Below are positions 51,798 through 61,216 of a stretch of 64,000 bases of DNA, piece after piece. Each line of letters opens with the position of its first letter. Positions within the stretch are counted from its first letter, which is position 1. The DNA comes from UBA2330 sp035443185. GTDB lineage: Bacteria; Bacteroidota; Ignavibacteria; Tepidaquicellales; Tepidaquicellaceae. The DNA is taken from NCBI GenBank assembly GCA_035443185.1, contig DAORRV010000006.1:20436-84435 (forward strand), read 5' to 3'. A program made the position numbers and the translations under genes. The notes below the pieces were generated by a model, which saw only the letters and a list, made by a program, of their open reading frames with translations, ran no database searches and was not told where the DNA came from.

Positions 51798-52871
51798 TTA
51801 AAACAGATCGGTTGAAAGTTTGTATCTTACTATTCTGTTGTTTTCTGTATCTGCTATATAAAGTACTTTATTATAAAATGAAACTCCCATCGGACCGTTG
51901 AGCTGATTTACACCGTTTCCTTCACCGCCGAAAGATTCCTTTTTATATTCACCCAGGTTTGTAAATTTGTATAATGAATCCTTTGTATTATCGACCACAT
52001 AAATATTATTAGATGGATCAAGAGCAACTGATTCAGGTGTGCCGAGCTGATAATTAAGAATATCCACATTTTCTATTGGAAGGAATCTTGGATCATATGT
52101 TCCTTTAACATCTTCATACACGAACCATTCTACTTTAAATCCAAACTCGGGAGTGTTTCTGGTTATGATAAAATTTGTAGGTCCGTTTGTAAAAGTTGTA
52201 ATGCCTGACATCTGATCTATTGAATAAATCCCATTACCTGTAGGCTGAAAACCACCGAGTACACTTACTGATGTAACCGAATTTTCCCCAGCGACTTTAA
52301 GCAGAGCATTATCAGGATCGAGTGAACTTGTATTATTCGGGCCTCTTCTGGTAAGAATGTATGTGTTATCAGAAAAGACACCAACACCGGTAAACTTCCT
52401 GCTTCTGCTCGAAAGAGGAGTTGCATAATCGGAACGCATAAGAGGAATAAGTGAAGCATTGGATAAAACGCCTCCTGCTTCCACAAGATTTATTCTGTAC
52501 AACATGCTAAGTGTATCAGGGAAAATAGTAGTAGTAGTATCTGCAATGACCAGCAAATCAAAATTGTAATCCTGCGCAATAGCTCTCGGATTAAAAACAG
52601 AGATGAAACCAATTTCCCCTCCTGAAATATCAAGCTGAACTATCCTGTTATTTTTTGTATCGCATACATAGATAAGAGGTTCTCTTCCAACCATTACTGC
52701 CTGAGGTTTATTGAACTGAGCCCAGACAGGAGACTGCTGTACATAAGTCGTCTCTGAAACGATCGGTCCGCCTTCATTTGAAATAGGGAATTGGGAAAGA
52801 TTTGTTTCGACACCACATGAAGACAGATAAATTACAGACGTTAAAAATAAACTGATAAAGAAATATTTCAT
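51798..52871 (-). CDS. NHL-propeller lipoprotein
   Basis: Lipid-anchored propeller protein of 357 residues. The leader ends in the lipobox LSSC (Cys19). NHL-type repeats are visible: FNKPQAVMVGREPLIYVCDT, TKNNRIVQLD, PESVALDPSNNIYVVDNTKD and MGVSFYNKVLYIADTENNRI. It lies between the PorV-like barrel (22 bases upstream) and the GT-C-like protein, in one tight operon. A scaffold role at the outer membrane is inference. Confidence 0.85.
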   Translation of the reverse strand: MKYFFISLFLTSVIYLSSCGVETNLSQFPISNEGGPIVSETTYVQQSPVWAQFNKPQAVMVGREPLIYVCDTKNNRIVQLDISGGEIGFISVFNPRAIAQDYNFDLLVIADTTTTIFPDTLSMLYRINLVEAGGVLSNASLIPLMRSDYATPLSSRSRKFTGVGVFSDNTYILTRRGPNNTSSLDPDNALLKVAGENSVTSVSVLGGFQPTGNGIYSIDQMSGITTFTNGPTNFIITRNTPEFGFKVEWFVYEDVKGTYDPRFLPIENVDILNYQLGTPESVALDPSNNIYVVDNTKDSLYKFTNLGEYKKESFGGEGNGVNQLNGPMGVSFYNKVLYIADTENNRIVRYKLSTDLF

Positions 52872-52893
52872 ACTTTTATAATATAAATTAAAA

Positions 52894-53892
52894 TCATTTA
52901 AAATTCGGGAATAATATGTTCAGAGAAAATCTTTGTGTAATGCCAAGCTGATCATAACTTGCAATTGAATAATCCAGCTCGGTATGAGCAAACGAAATAT
53001 TTGATTTGAATCCCACACCTGCTGAAAAACTTTCAGCATCTACATTTATTTTATAGCCGCCTCTGAGATAAAGAAATTTCTTAAAAGAATACTCAGCGCC
53101 TATACTAATATTCTCAGCATTGTCAGTCGGACTGTTAAGCTGTATCGAAGTGGTCAGCATATTTTCTCCATCCATGATGGGCTCAATTGCAAATCCAAGC
53201 TGAAATGATGTCGGCGGAGGAAATTTCTGATATGTATTTAATACGACTCCGTTTACCTGAGTGACGTCTCCGGAAGGATTGATCTGACCGCCGAAGTTTG
53301 AGATCATAATTGCAAATCTCGATGTACCGAGTCCTGTCCAGTAAAAAGTAGCAATGTCTCCAAGTACTCCGTCAATACTGACCTGTCCGAGATCTTCACG
53401 GACATACTTTAAAGTTGCACCAAATGAGAACTGCTCTGTCATCTGTCTCGCATAAGATAGTCCAACGCTCAGGTCAGAAAAATTAAAGTACTCGCCTGTA
53501 CCTCCCGGCTGAAATTCTGTAGTGACCTTCATGTCTTCAGTCTGCAAAGATGTAACGTTTATACCAATTGCATTACTTCCGCCGAAGTGATATACACCGC
53601 CGAAGTTAGCAAGCTTTGTATCCACGAACCACTGTGTATAACTTGCAGTAATTCCATTCTCCTTAAATGAGACAAGTCCTGCAGGATTATAATGAAGAGA
53701 GCTTATGTCGTCCGACACTGCGACAAAACTTTCACCCATACCTGTAGCCCGCGCGCCTGTACCGATCTTTAGGAACTGCAGCGAAGTCGTTCCTGTCCTT
53801 TGCCCGCCGAGATTCGGAAAAAGCTGTGCATATGTCATTTCCGAAATGACGCTGAAGAGAAACAGAAATATTAAAATTAATTTTGTATTCAT
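52894..53892 (-). CDS. PorV/PorQ-family outer-membrane barrel
   Basis: Outer-membrane barrel of 332 residues related to the T9SS shuttle proteins PorV and PorQ. The signal peptide ends TYAQ; the mature start is LGGQRTGTTSLQFLKIGTGA followed by RATGMGESFVAVSDDISSLH and YNPAGL, which is the family signature. Genomes of this group carry many paralogs, so this need not be the PorV that serves the sorting complex. It lies between the TonB-dependent receptor and the NHL lipoprotein, which suggests a partner role for this locus. Confidence 0.88.
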   Translation of the reverse strand: MNTKLILIFLFLFSVISEMTYAQLFPNLGGQRTGTTSLQFLKIGTGARATGMGESFVAVSDDISSLHYNPAGLVSFKENGITASYTQWFVDTKLANFGGVYHFGGSNAIGINVTSLQTEDMKVTTEFQPGGTGEYFNFSDLSVGLSYARQMTEQFSFGATLKYVREDLGQVSIDGVLGDIATFYWTGLGTSRFAIMISNFGGQINPSGDVTQVNGVVLNTYQKFPPPTSFQLGFAIEPIMDGENMLTTSIQLNSPTDNAENISIGAEYSFKKFLYLRGGYKINVDAESFSAGVGFKSNISFAHTELDYSIASYDQLGITQRFSLNILFPNFK

Positions 53893-53945
53893 CTATTTTA
53901 TTAAAATCATTTTTTTATCTGGTAAAATTTCTTGCTTGAAATTTC

Positions 53946-54020
53946 ATCTGCCGAAGTCACATTTCCTTTGTTGTTGGTCACGCTAACTGCGCTTTCTATT
54001 TACAACTACGGCGGTAAATC
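53946..54020. repeat. Intergenic repeat family, copy A
   Basis: About 75 bases in the 131-bp spacer between the PorV-like and TonB-receptor genes: catctgccgaagtcac, then tttcctttgttgttggtcac and, near the end, acaactacggcggtaaat. It aligns along its length with copies at about 57032-57106 and 58690-58765. Confidence 0.7.
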
Positions 54021-54023
54021 ATT

Positions 54024-56834
54024 TTACATCTTTAAAGACACTGTAAACAATATATTCCTTGGAGTAAGATATCTCGAAGGATTATATGGATAGGGGATCA
54101 GAGGTGCCTGAAGATCCGGATACAATGGATCATTATAAAAATTCGGTGTCGGCTGTCCGTATTCATAGGCTTCGCCTGTTACCGGATTTATGATCGTTGA
54201 ATTCTGAGTATTGAATACATTCTTTATCGAAATTCCAACCACCATCTCCATAGAATATATCGGGAAATATTTCTCTATATCCAGATCCACCCAAAACCAG
54301 TTTGCACCGACTTTACCATATATGTTGTCAACATCTGCTTCGTACTCCGGTCTTCCGCTTTCTAGTTCACCAATATAGATCTGCTCCGTATATCTCTTTC
54401 CTGACTGGAAAAACATCCTTGCCTTAAATATTATATCATCTAAAATATTCCTTCCCACTCCAAAAAGTCCCTGACCTTTCTGCACGTTAAAATAAAGATT
54501 TGCGCTCGCCTGAACCGGTCTGTCCCAGGGTAAATAAGTTTCGGAAATTGTTTCTGCACCACCGGTAGTAGCAACTACAAATCCCTGATCTGAAGAAGCA
54601 CTTTTTCCTGTTGCAACAGAATAAGCAAAATTAAATCTGCCATTGAACCAGCTTCCGACTCTTTTCTTATATTCGATCTCAATACCTCTTGACCTTGCAT
54701 AATCCTGATTAAAGTAAGTAATGAATGACTGCCCGAGAAGTCTGCCGCTGTTTATTCGGATACTCTTAGTTGCCACATAATCATAAATATTTTTATAATA
54801 AGCAGTTACAGTAAACACATCATCATTTGTAAACTGATTTCTTATACCGAGTTCATAAGCAACCGTCGTCTCGGGATTCAGATTAGGATTTCCGTATTTT
54901 TGAAAAGTGGACTGCGAAGACTGAGGATTGATCTTTGCATATACAAACTGCGGCTTTGGTCTTTTGGAAAAATGTCCGTAAGAAAAAAACAGTGTCTGAT
55001 TGTTTGTAATGGGATGTGAAATACCAACTCGCGGCGCAAGTCTGAACTTCACCTGTCTTCCGAAAATTGTATAAGAGTCATCATAGTAAGCTGCTCTGAT
55101 CTGCGGAGTAATGTTTGTAACAGAAGTATCATTTACTGCATCGTCAACATATTTTCCCGGCAGCCAGTAATCAAGTCTCAGACCGTAATTCAGGATCATG
55201 CCTTTAAAAGTAATGCTGTGCTGACCGTATATATCTCCAAAAGAAGGATACACCTGATATGCGTCGTTATTCAAACCAAAAGGTTTTATCCATGGCTGAT
55301 AGATATCGACTAACTGCATCTCCTGAAAACTCGCTTCGACACCGGCTTTGAGTTTACTCTTCGGAGTAAAATTATATACGTAGTCAAACTTCGCAGAATA
55401 CTCATTCACAAAATGGTCATGCCATGTATAAGGACTTCCGACATCATAAAATCCATTTCCGGGTATGAGTCCTGTCCTCAGACTGTCAATATAATAATAC
55501 TGAAACGGCGGCTTTGTAACATCAAACGGTTCAGTGTAATCAGTCCAGTTTACTCCGTTAGCATCCTGTCTGAGCTGTGTAAAAAAATTATTTAATTTTA
55601 TTTCATAAAAAGATTTGGGACTGGTAGTATGTGTCCAGCTTATAGTATTAAACATACTGTTCTGTGTGTATGTACCTGCGTTGTCAAGAATTTCCTGATA
55701 TTCATACTGATAGCCGGGAGTTGGTTCGATATATTCAAGATTGGTCTGCAGCGAACTTGAATTCTGATTTATAGCAACTGACTGATTGAAAGAGTAATTA
55801 AGCTTCATAGTTTCTGTCAGTCTCCATGTAGCTTTAGCATTCCAGTACCAGTTATTGTCCTGACGCGGTGCAAATTTTGTACCGCCAAAAATTGAAGAGT
55901 TCAACTGATTTGCAACATCACCGCCTTCATTCACATAAAATCCATCAGATAGACCCATGTATAAATTTCCAAATAAAGTGATCTCACCTAGTGTTTTTAT
56001 ACCTAATGCATTAAATAAATATTTAGTAATCGGTTCGGGACCGCTGACATTCATTTCAAGAATGTCTGTATTAAAACTCCATCCTGAATTTTTTTCTACA
56101 CCAAAATTATCTCTCTTATAAGATAAATAAAAATTAACTTCATCATACCGGCCCTCTTTTGTTCTTACATTTACAACACCACTGGTTGCCTGACCATATT
56201 CAGCATTATAACCTCCGGTAATAACTTCCACTTCCTCTAGAGAATTAGCAGATAACTGAAGTCCGTAGCCTGTACCTGAAAGGGGATCCTGAACTGATAC
56301 TCCATCTATAATATATGAATTCTCATAACTTCGTCCGCCCCGTATATGAATCTCGTTATCATCTTTGACAACACCTGCCTGCTGTGTAATAATATCAGTA
56401 ACATCATTTACAATAGCCTTAGAAATATCATCACTTGTAATTATGTGACTGCTGCTCGTTTGCTCAATGTCCATAAGCGGTCTGTCTCCTACGACTTCAA
56501 TCTCCTGATCTACTGAATATGAACTGGACTTTAAAATAATATCATAAACAAATTCAGGTGCAGACTCAACCTGCAGATCTGTATATTCGACAGTTCTGAA
56601 TCCTTCTGCTGACACCTGCATGGTGTAATTTCCGGGTGATACATCAAGTATGGTATATTTCCCTTCAATGTCAGTTACAGATCCAAGGTAAGTTCCCTTA
56701 AGCTTGATCACAACACCGTCAAGCGGAATCTTCAGTGAATCGGTTACAGTTCCGCGGATGGTGCCGTAAAGCTCTTGCGAAAAACCGTCTCCTGCAAACA
56801 GTATAAATAAAAAAATGAGTAGTGTTTTTTTCAT
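54024..56834 (-). CDS. TonB-dependent outer-membrane receptor with carboxypeptidase-like N-terminal domain
   Basis: Outer-membrane transporter of 936 residues. After a signal peptide (about 1-20) comes a carboxypeptidase-regulatory-like domain (24-107: GTIRGTVTDSLKIPLDGVVI) and then the plug (about 125-230: IEQTSSSHIITSDDI, QAGVVKDDNEIHIRGGRSYE, YIIDGVSV, YNAEYGQATSGVVNV). The barrel fills the rest, with typical loops and an aromatic strand end (NILFTVSLKM). Energised by TonB-ExbBD, none of which is in the window. No SusD homolog is recognisable; the adjacent lipoprotein may take that place. Substrate unknown. Confidence 0.92.
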   Translation of the reverse strand: MKKTLLIFLFILFAGDGFSQELYGTIRGTVTDSLKIPLDGVVIKLKGTYLGSVTDIEGKYTILDVSPGNYTMQVSAEGFRTVEYTDLQVESAPEFVYDIILKSSSYSVDQEIEVVGDRPLMDIEQTSSSHIITSDDISKAIVNDVTDIITQQAGVVKDDNEIHIRGGRSYENSYIIDGVSVQDPLSGTGYGLQLSANSLEEVEVITGGYNAEYGQATSGVVNVRTKEGRYDEVNFYLSYKRDNFGVEKNSGWSFNTDILEMNVSGPEPITKYLFNALGIKTLGEITLFGNLYMGLSDGFYVNEGGDVANQLNSSIFGGTKFAPRQDNNWYWNAKATWRLTETMKLNYSFNQSVAINQNSSSLQTNLEYIEPTPGYQYEYQEILDNAGTYTQNSMFNTISWTHTTSPKSFYEIKLNNFFTQLRQDANGVNWTDYTEPFDVTKPPFQYYYIDSLRTGLIPGNGFYDVGSPYTWHDHFVNEYSAKFDYVYNFTPKSKLKAGVEASFQEMQLVDIYQPWIKPFGLNNDAYQVYPSFGDIYGQHSITFKGMILNYGLRLDYWLPGKYVDDAVNDTSVTNITPQIRAAYYDDSYTIFGRQVKFRLAPRVGISHPITNNQTLFFSYGHFSKRPKPQFVYAKINPQSSQSTFQKYGNPNLNPETTVAYELGIRNQFTNDDVFTVTAYYKNIYDYVATKSIRINSGRLLGQSFITYFNQDYARSRGIEIEYKKRVGSWFNGRFNFAYSVATGKSASSDQGFVVATTGGAETISETYLPWDRPVQASANLYFNVQKGQGLFGVGRNILDDIIFKARMFFQSGKRYTEQIYIGELESGRPEYEADVDNIYGKVGANWFWVDLDIEKYFPIYSMEMVVGISIKNVFNTQNSTIINPVTGEAYEYGQPTPNFYNDPLYPDLQAPLIPYPYNPSRYLTPRNILFTVSLKM

Positions 56835-57160
56835 AAACTTATGTCAATTGTAATTTTTAAATCTAAATAAATCCGATAATGGATTTTTAAAACTATGAAT
56901 ATATAATATTAAAATATTTCAAATTTTTTATTTCTATTTATTCGCCGATGTTGGTGTTCCAAAAAGTTTGCTCTTTTATTTTATAATCCACTGTACATCT
57001 AAAACAAACTTTTTGGTCTCCAAATAACTTGCATCTGCCGAAGTGACGTTTCCGTTTGTAGCTGGTCACGTACGCCTTGCTCTCTAAAGACCAACACCGG
57101 TGGAAATTCCTAATTCTTAATTCCTAATTTTTAATTCATGAAGCAGCCTATAGGCTGCTT
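56835..57160. repeat. Repeat-rich spacer with inverted repeats and intergenic repeat copy B
   Basis: No gene. It contains a perfect 12-base inverted repeat, ccaaaaagtttg (56959-56970) with caaactttttgg (57005-57016), then copy B of the intergenic repeat (about 57032-57106, catctgccgaagtgac ... accaacaccggtgg). The outer parts ccgatgttggtgtt (56945-56958) and accaacaccgg (57090-57100) are themselves inverted relative to each other. The right end has a 20-base perfect palindrome (57141-57160). Confidence 0.8.
57141..57160 (-). terminator. Palindrome abutting the stop of the Fn3-type lipoprotein gene
   Basis: A perfect palindrome, aagcagccta / taggctgctt, that begins the base after the TAG stop at 57161 on the minus strand. 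It can fold into a 10-pair (in practice about 8-pair) hairpin; no strict T run follows, so function as a terminator is probable but not certain. Confidence 0.55.
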
Positions 57161-58519
57161 CTACTGGTATCCAAATTCACTAATGATTATTTTTTTGAAT
57201 AATTCTATCGATGCATTTATATTGCTGTTCAATTTATAAACAGGCATTGACATGAAAATATTCTTAGGTGAATTCTGGGCATCCTTCACAGCGACAATTG
57301 TATTTACTTCACAGTTTGTACTAATAGGAAGTCTGTATATTACCTTTGACGGCTCTGTCACTTTTAAACCTCTGATCCTCTGAAGTAATGTATTTGATGT
57401 AATAACCGGATAGCCCTGATCAATATTAATAAGAGATACATTTCCCGGTACAAGTGCAATTGTACAATTTGAAATACTGTCTATCGGAGCAAAGTTTATC
57501 AGATCTCCCTGTCCCTGCACTTCAGCATTTGGCAGACCGGTTGTAAAAAATAATTTTCTGCCGGACTGAAGATAAAAAGGAAGTGAGTTTTGAGCCAGAT
57601 CGAAACTTGCATTATCTGTAGCGACATTCCCTCTGTTTGCACTCCAGATCACAATGTCATATAATTTCAGTGTCTCAATGAACATTGGATTAATGATCTT
57701 TGGTACAAGTGCTCCATCGTTTGATTTTATATCAAGTACATCATATGTAAGTGTATCCATTACAATGTTGAAATAACTTTCAGCAGCAGCAAATTCACTT
57801 AACGGCATGTCTTTGACTAATAGTATTCTGCCTGTCTGTTCCCTCACATGCCATGTCTGTCCGGTATCAGGCATCTGTACTATCGGACTGAAAGCTCCCG
57901 CGTCATCTTGAGCTTTGAGATATAAAATATTATCTGAGTTTAGTGCAAGGCCGCTGTCTTTTGTTAATGTAATAAGATTAGTAGTAGCAGGTACTCTTTT
58001 GAAATTTGTTGTGTCATTTAATGACCAGTAATAATAAGCAAGATTTAATTCACCATCAGGATCCGAGCCTGTCCATTTAAATGTAGCAAGTGGAAAAGTC
58101 GTATCCGGAATTTCCGTACCTGCATCAAAATTAACCGAAGGAGGTGAATTGACCACAGGATAAAGATTAGTCGCAGGAGTAGGATCAATAAAACCTTTAT
58201 TATCTACTGCCGCTACAAAAAATCTGAACGTACTGTCATTTCCTGTAATGGATAAAATGAAAGTGCTGTCATTTCTTGGAGTAAAGCCCCAGTTCACGGA
58301 GTCAAAAGAAATTCGATAACCCGAGATATAACCGTCCGGATCATCGCCCCACCAGTTGATGGTTTTTATCGTTGTACCCGGCGCAATAATGCTGTCGGGA
58401 CGCAGAGACAAATAAGTATCAGGCGGCTGATTTTCTAATGTGCCTGTGATTGTTTCGCTGCAGGAATAAATTAAAACACAGGTTATGAAAATTAAAAAGT
58501 AAGAGAAATATCTCTTCAT
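57161..58519 (-). CDS. Fn3/Ig-type lipoprotein next to the TonB receptor
   Basis: Lipid-anchored envelope protein of 452 residues. The leader ends in the lipobox IYSC (Cys20). Residues 30-220 contain two Fn3/Ig-like domains with repeated DPDGYISGYRIS and DPDGELNLAYYYWS. From about 232 (GRILLVKDMPLSEFAAAESY) the sequence looks like an alpha/beta amidotransferase-like domain (YDIVIWSANRG, GRKLFFTTGLPN). It is upstream of the TonB-dependent receptor in the same direction, in the position where a surface lipoprotein partner would be. No exact family is recognised. Confidence 0.72.
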   Translation of the reverse strand: MKRYFSYFLIFITCVLIYSCSETITGTLENQPPDTYLSLRPDSIIAPGTTIKTINWWGDDPDGYISGYRISFDSVNWGFTPRNDSTFILSITGNDSTFRFFVAAVDNKGFIDPTPATNLYPVVNSPPSVNFDAGTEIPDTTFPLATFKWTGSDPDGELNLAYYYWSLNDTTNFKRVPATTNLITLTKDSGLALNSDNILYLKAQDDAGAFSPIVQMPDTGQTWHVREQTGRILLVKDMPLSEFAAAESYFNIVMDTLTYDVLDIKSNDGALVPKIINPMFIETLKLYDIVIWSANRGNVATDNASFDLAQNSLPFYLQSGRKLFFTTGLPNAEVQGQGDLINFAPIDSISNCTIALVPGNVSLINIDQGYPVITSNTLLQRIRGLKVTEPSKVIYRLPISTNCEVNTIVAVKDAQNSPKNIFMSMPVYKLNSNINASIELFKKIIISEFGYQ

Positions 58520-58585
58520 AAAAATTAAGATTAATTAAAACTTTTATATTGTAAATCTAAAACTTGAATGTTCTATATCTATTCG

Positions 58586-58611
58586 CAGAGTCAAGTGTAT
58601 CTTGAACTCTG
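58586..58611. repeat. Small hairpin related to the terminator at 58790
   Basis: Arms cagagtcaag (58586-58595) and cttgaactctg (58601-58611) pair with one bulged base. The arm cgcagag is shared with the hairpin at 58790-58827, so the two may be relics of one element. Confidence 0.4.
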
Positions 58612-58689
58612 AGCTTTCTGCTCTTTCCTAAACTCAGTTTGGGAATGTACTTTGAATTGAAACTCCATTTGATATCAATCTCTGTTATG

Positions 58690-58765
58690 CAATGACTGTC
58701 GAATTCAAGTTTCCGTTTGTTGCTGTTAATGCTCGCTCCGCTCTGTTAAGACCAGCAACCGTTCA
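58690..58765. repeat. Intergenic repeat family, copy C
   Basis: Diverged copy of the repeat at 53946 and 57032: atgactgtcgaattcaag, tttccgtttgttgctgtt, ttaagaccagcaaccg. The gttgctgttaa and ttaagaccagcaac parts can pair. It lies in the 316-bp spacer 58520-58835, which has no gene. Confidence 0.65.
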
Positions 58766-58789
58766 AATTGATAACTGCGAATAAAAATA

Positions 58790-58827
58790 TTTCCGCAGAG
58801 CCACTCAATTTCCTGACTCTGCGGAAA
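58790..58827 (-). terminator. Terminator of the 58836 gene
   Basis: Perfect 11-pair stem (58790-58800 with 58817-58827, tttccgcagag / ctctgcggaaa), followed on the minus strand by atatttttatt. It starts nine bases after the stop codon. Confidence 0.8.
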
Positions 58828-58835
58828 GCTAAATT

Positions 58836-61136
58836 TTATTTAAGTAAAACCATTCTCTTTGTCATTACAAAATTATTTCCATCTCTTCCGATTGCATCAA
58901 GCCTATAAAAATACACACCGCTCGAGAGATCAGCTCCGTTAAATTCTACATTATATGTTCCTGCATTTCTAAATTCATTTACTAAGGACTTTACTTCACG
59001 TCCGATTATATCATAAATCTTGAAAGAGATATTTCCTGATACAGGAATGTTAAATGTTATCTTAGTCGAAGGGTTGAACGGGTTTGGATAATTTTGTGAC
59101 AGATAATAACTTTCAACATTCTCGACATTGCTTACAATTCCAACTGTTGTGACTGCTCCAAAATCAGGATTCAGTCTTGGAGTAAGTTTGTAGTTGCTGA
59201 AAGAATAATACAATACACCTTCTACATAATCAATAATATCATTCTTTGTAAGAAGAGTATATCCAGACTGAGGCGGATTATGAAGTCCGTCCCAGTTATT
59301 TGTGAATGTATGATTACCATCCTGAAGTTCGATCCTTGCGTTTACATTGGAACCATCCGATACGAGTATTTCCCCGAAGTTACGTCTGAATGTAGTATCC
59401 GGAAGAGGATCAACCGTAGCGCAGGCGACACCTGTAGCTGCGTTTACACAATTGATCGTTACAGGCGCATTCAGTCTCAGCAGTACGCTTTCCCATATTT
59501 CTACTTCCATATCTCCGTCTTGCGTTGCATTATTTATCTGACTTGTTGTAAGAATTGCTGCCGCCGGAAGAGTATTTCCCTGCGATATCAATGTAATACC
59601 TGATGCTGAGGCAACGTTTATTCTCGTTACGCTGAAATTTTCTTCGACCGTTCCGGAGATTCTTACTTTGTCACCTTTTCTCAAAGCATCAGTCGGATTT
59701 CCTGAGATCCATAATCCGCTGTTTGGTCCAATGCCGTCCTGAATATATACTCTTCTCGGAGCGGTCTGATTACCGCCTGCGCTTGAAAAATTTATTCCCG
59801 GAATGTCCGAAGTATCTGCTGTAACAATTCCTTCCACTCCTCTTACGTCAAATCCTTCAAATGCAGACCTTCCGCCGTTATTCGGACAGAACTGTACGTC
59901 ACGGATTCCCATAGAATCGTTTGATCTTACTTCATAAAATAATGTTGATCTGTTAGTGTCTGACGGCAGTAATTTTACACCTCCTGAATTATCTTCTGCT
60001 CTGAAGTAATATTCTATTAATGTTCCGAGATTAGCCGGAGGCATTTTTGTGGAATAAATATTTCCCGTTATAAGAGGCATATTCTTGCTTTGAAAAGCGC
60101 CGTTGTTTAACCTGAAAAAAACTTTCATGTCTGTGATAGTTGCGGAATTCGCAGGATCAATTGCAGTTACACTCACTGTCACACTGTCCGGAGGAGTAGG
60201 CACGCCGGGGCTTCTTGTCGGACTTGAAAGCTGCGGCGGTGCATTTCCAAGACTAAGATCATTTGGATAAATTGGGACTATTACATAAGGAAGCTGACTT
60301 CCGAAAGCTCCTTCATTGTTTGCATTGATGACAACTCCTCTGATATATTCCACGAAAGTTCCGGGTGAAGGATGTGTCCATGATCTCAATGTATCACCTG
60401 AAGGTTGAGTTGAAAAGAAGTTTGAAAAATCTCTGATGTACATTCTGTTTCCGTTTTCATCAATTATACTCCAGGGTTGTCTGTTTCCAATACCGCCGGC
60501 AGTAGTTACGTTTCTTATCTCAATATACATGCCTTCATATTTTTCTCCATCTATATAATTTATCGAACCTCCGTTTGGATAATCACCGTTTGCAAAGGTT
60601 GGAATAGTAACCGGGATTGGTGCCGGTCTTTTTGAGTTACTTCCAGATTCAAGTATATCGATAGTATAGCCTGTTTCTATATCAAGAGCACACTGTGTTA
60701 GCATATTAGCAAATGGAGCACCACTTGTCGCACCAAATTCCTGAATTTGTCCGCGAACTCTGATTATTGAACCTGAATCAATAAGGTCAATAGCCGTCTG
60801 TGATTCCCTTCCGTTTTGTCTTATTACAATTCCACCGAATACGCCATTTGCTGTATCCTGACCGTAACAAGTCCAGCTGGTTGTGCCTCTCATCATTGTC
60901 CTGAAATCGTTATTTGCAGGGGATACTCTTGGAGGTGCAACTACTCTCAAAACAAACTGCACAGAATCTCCTTCGAGATTTGACCTGTCTCTGCCGAGTG
61001 CAAGTGAGTCTGCAGATTTCGTCTGAACCTCCTGTAATGTAACAGGTGTATAAAGACCGGACATTATGTTAAATCCTAAAGAATACATAATGTAAGCAGT
61101 TATTAAAAAAACCGGTAAGTGTTTTAATTTTTTCAT
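58836..61136 (-). CDS. T9SS-exported protein with two OB-like domains
   Basis: Exported protein of 766 residues. A signal peptide (about 1-27) leads to a first OB-like domain (about 55-160: VQFVLRVVAPPRVS, FGGIVIRQNGRES) and a following beta region with GEKYEGMYIEIRNVT. A short Fn3-like stretch is at 310-400 (PPDSVTVSVTAIDPANSATI). A second OB-like domain is at 430-640 (VEGIVTADTSDIP, GDKVRISGTVEEN). The last 85 residues are a T9SS sorting domain with NYPNPFNPSTKI. The OB modules resemble those attached to extracellular nucleases, but no catalytic nuclease domain is visible here. Confidence 0.82.
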   Translation of the reverse strand: MKKLKHLPVFLITAYIMYSLGFNIMSGLYTPVTLQEVQTKSADSLALGRDRSNLEGDSVQFVLRVVAPPRVSPANNDFRTMMRGTTSWTCYGQDTANGVFGGIVIRQNGRESQTAIDLIDSGSIIRVRGQIQEFGATSGAPFANMLTQCALDIETGYTIDILESGSNSKRPAPIPVTIPTFANGDYPNGGSINYIDGEKYEGMYIEIRNVTTAGGIGNRQPWSIIDENGNRMYIRDFSNFFSTQPSGDTLRSWTHPSPGTFVEYIRGVVINANNEGAFGSQLPYVIVPIYPNDLSLGNAPPQLSSPTRSPGVPTPPDSVTVSVTAIDPANSATITDMKVFFRLNNGAFQSKNMPLITGNIYSTKMPPANLGTLIEYYFRAEDNSGGVKLLPSDTNRSTLFYEVRSNDSMGIRDVQFCPNNGGRSAFEGFDVRGVEGIVTADTSDIPGINFSSAGGNQTAPRRVYIQDGIGPNSGLWISGNPTDALRKGDKVRISGTVEENFSVTRINVASASGITLISQGNTLPAAAILTTSQINNATQDGDMEVEIWESVLLRLNAPVTINCVNAATGVACATVDPLPDTTFRRNFGEILVSDGSNVNARIELQDGNHTFTNNWDGLHNPPQSGYTLLTKNDIIDYVEGVLYYSFSNYKLTPRLNPDFGAVTTVGIVSNVENVESYYLSQNYPNPFNPSTKITFNIPVSGNISFKIYDIIGREVKSLVNEFRNAGTYNVEFNGADLSSGVYFYRLDAIGRDGNNFVMTKRMVLLK

Positions 61137-61216
61137 GATGATTTTATTTTATTTAAATATATTTTTTAATTTAGTTTGAATGTTTTATCAATTTTTAAAC
61201 TCATATAAAATTAAGA

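Noticed and set aside
56984..56993. B12-box-like ccactg in the TonB receptor leader
   Set aside because: Isolated match with no surrounding riboswitch structure; it lies between inverted repeats.
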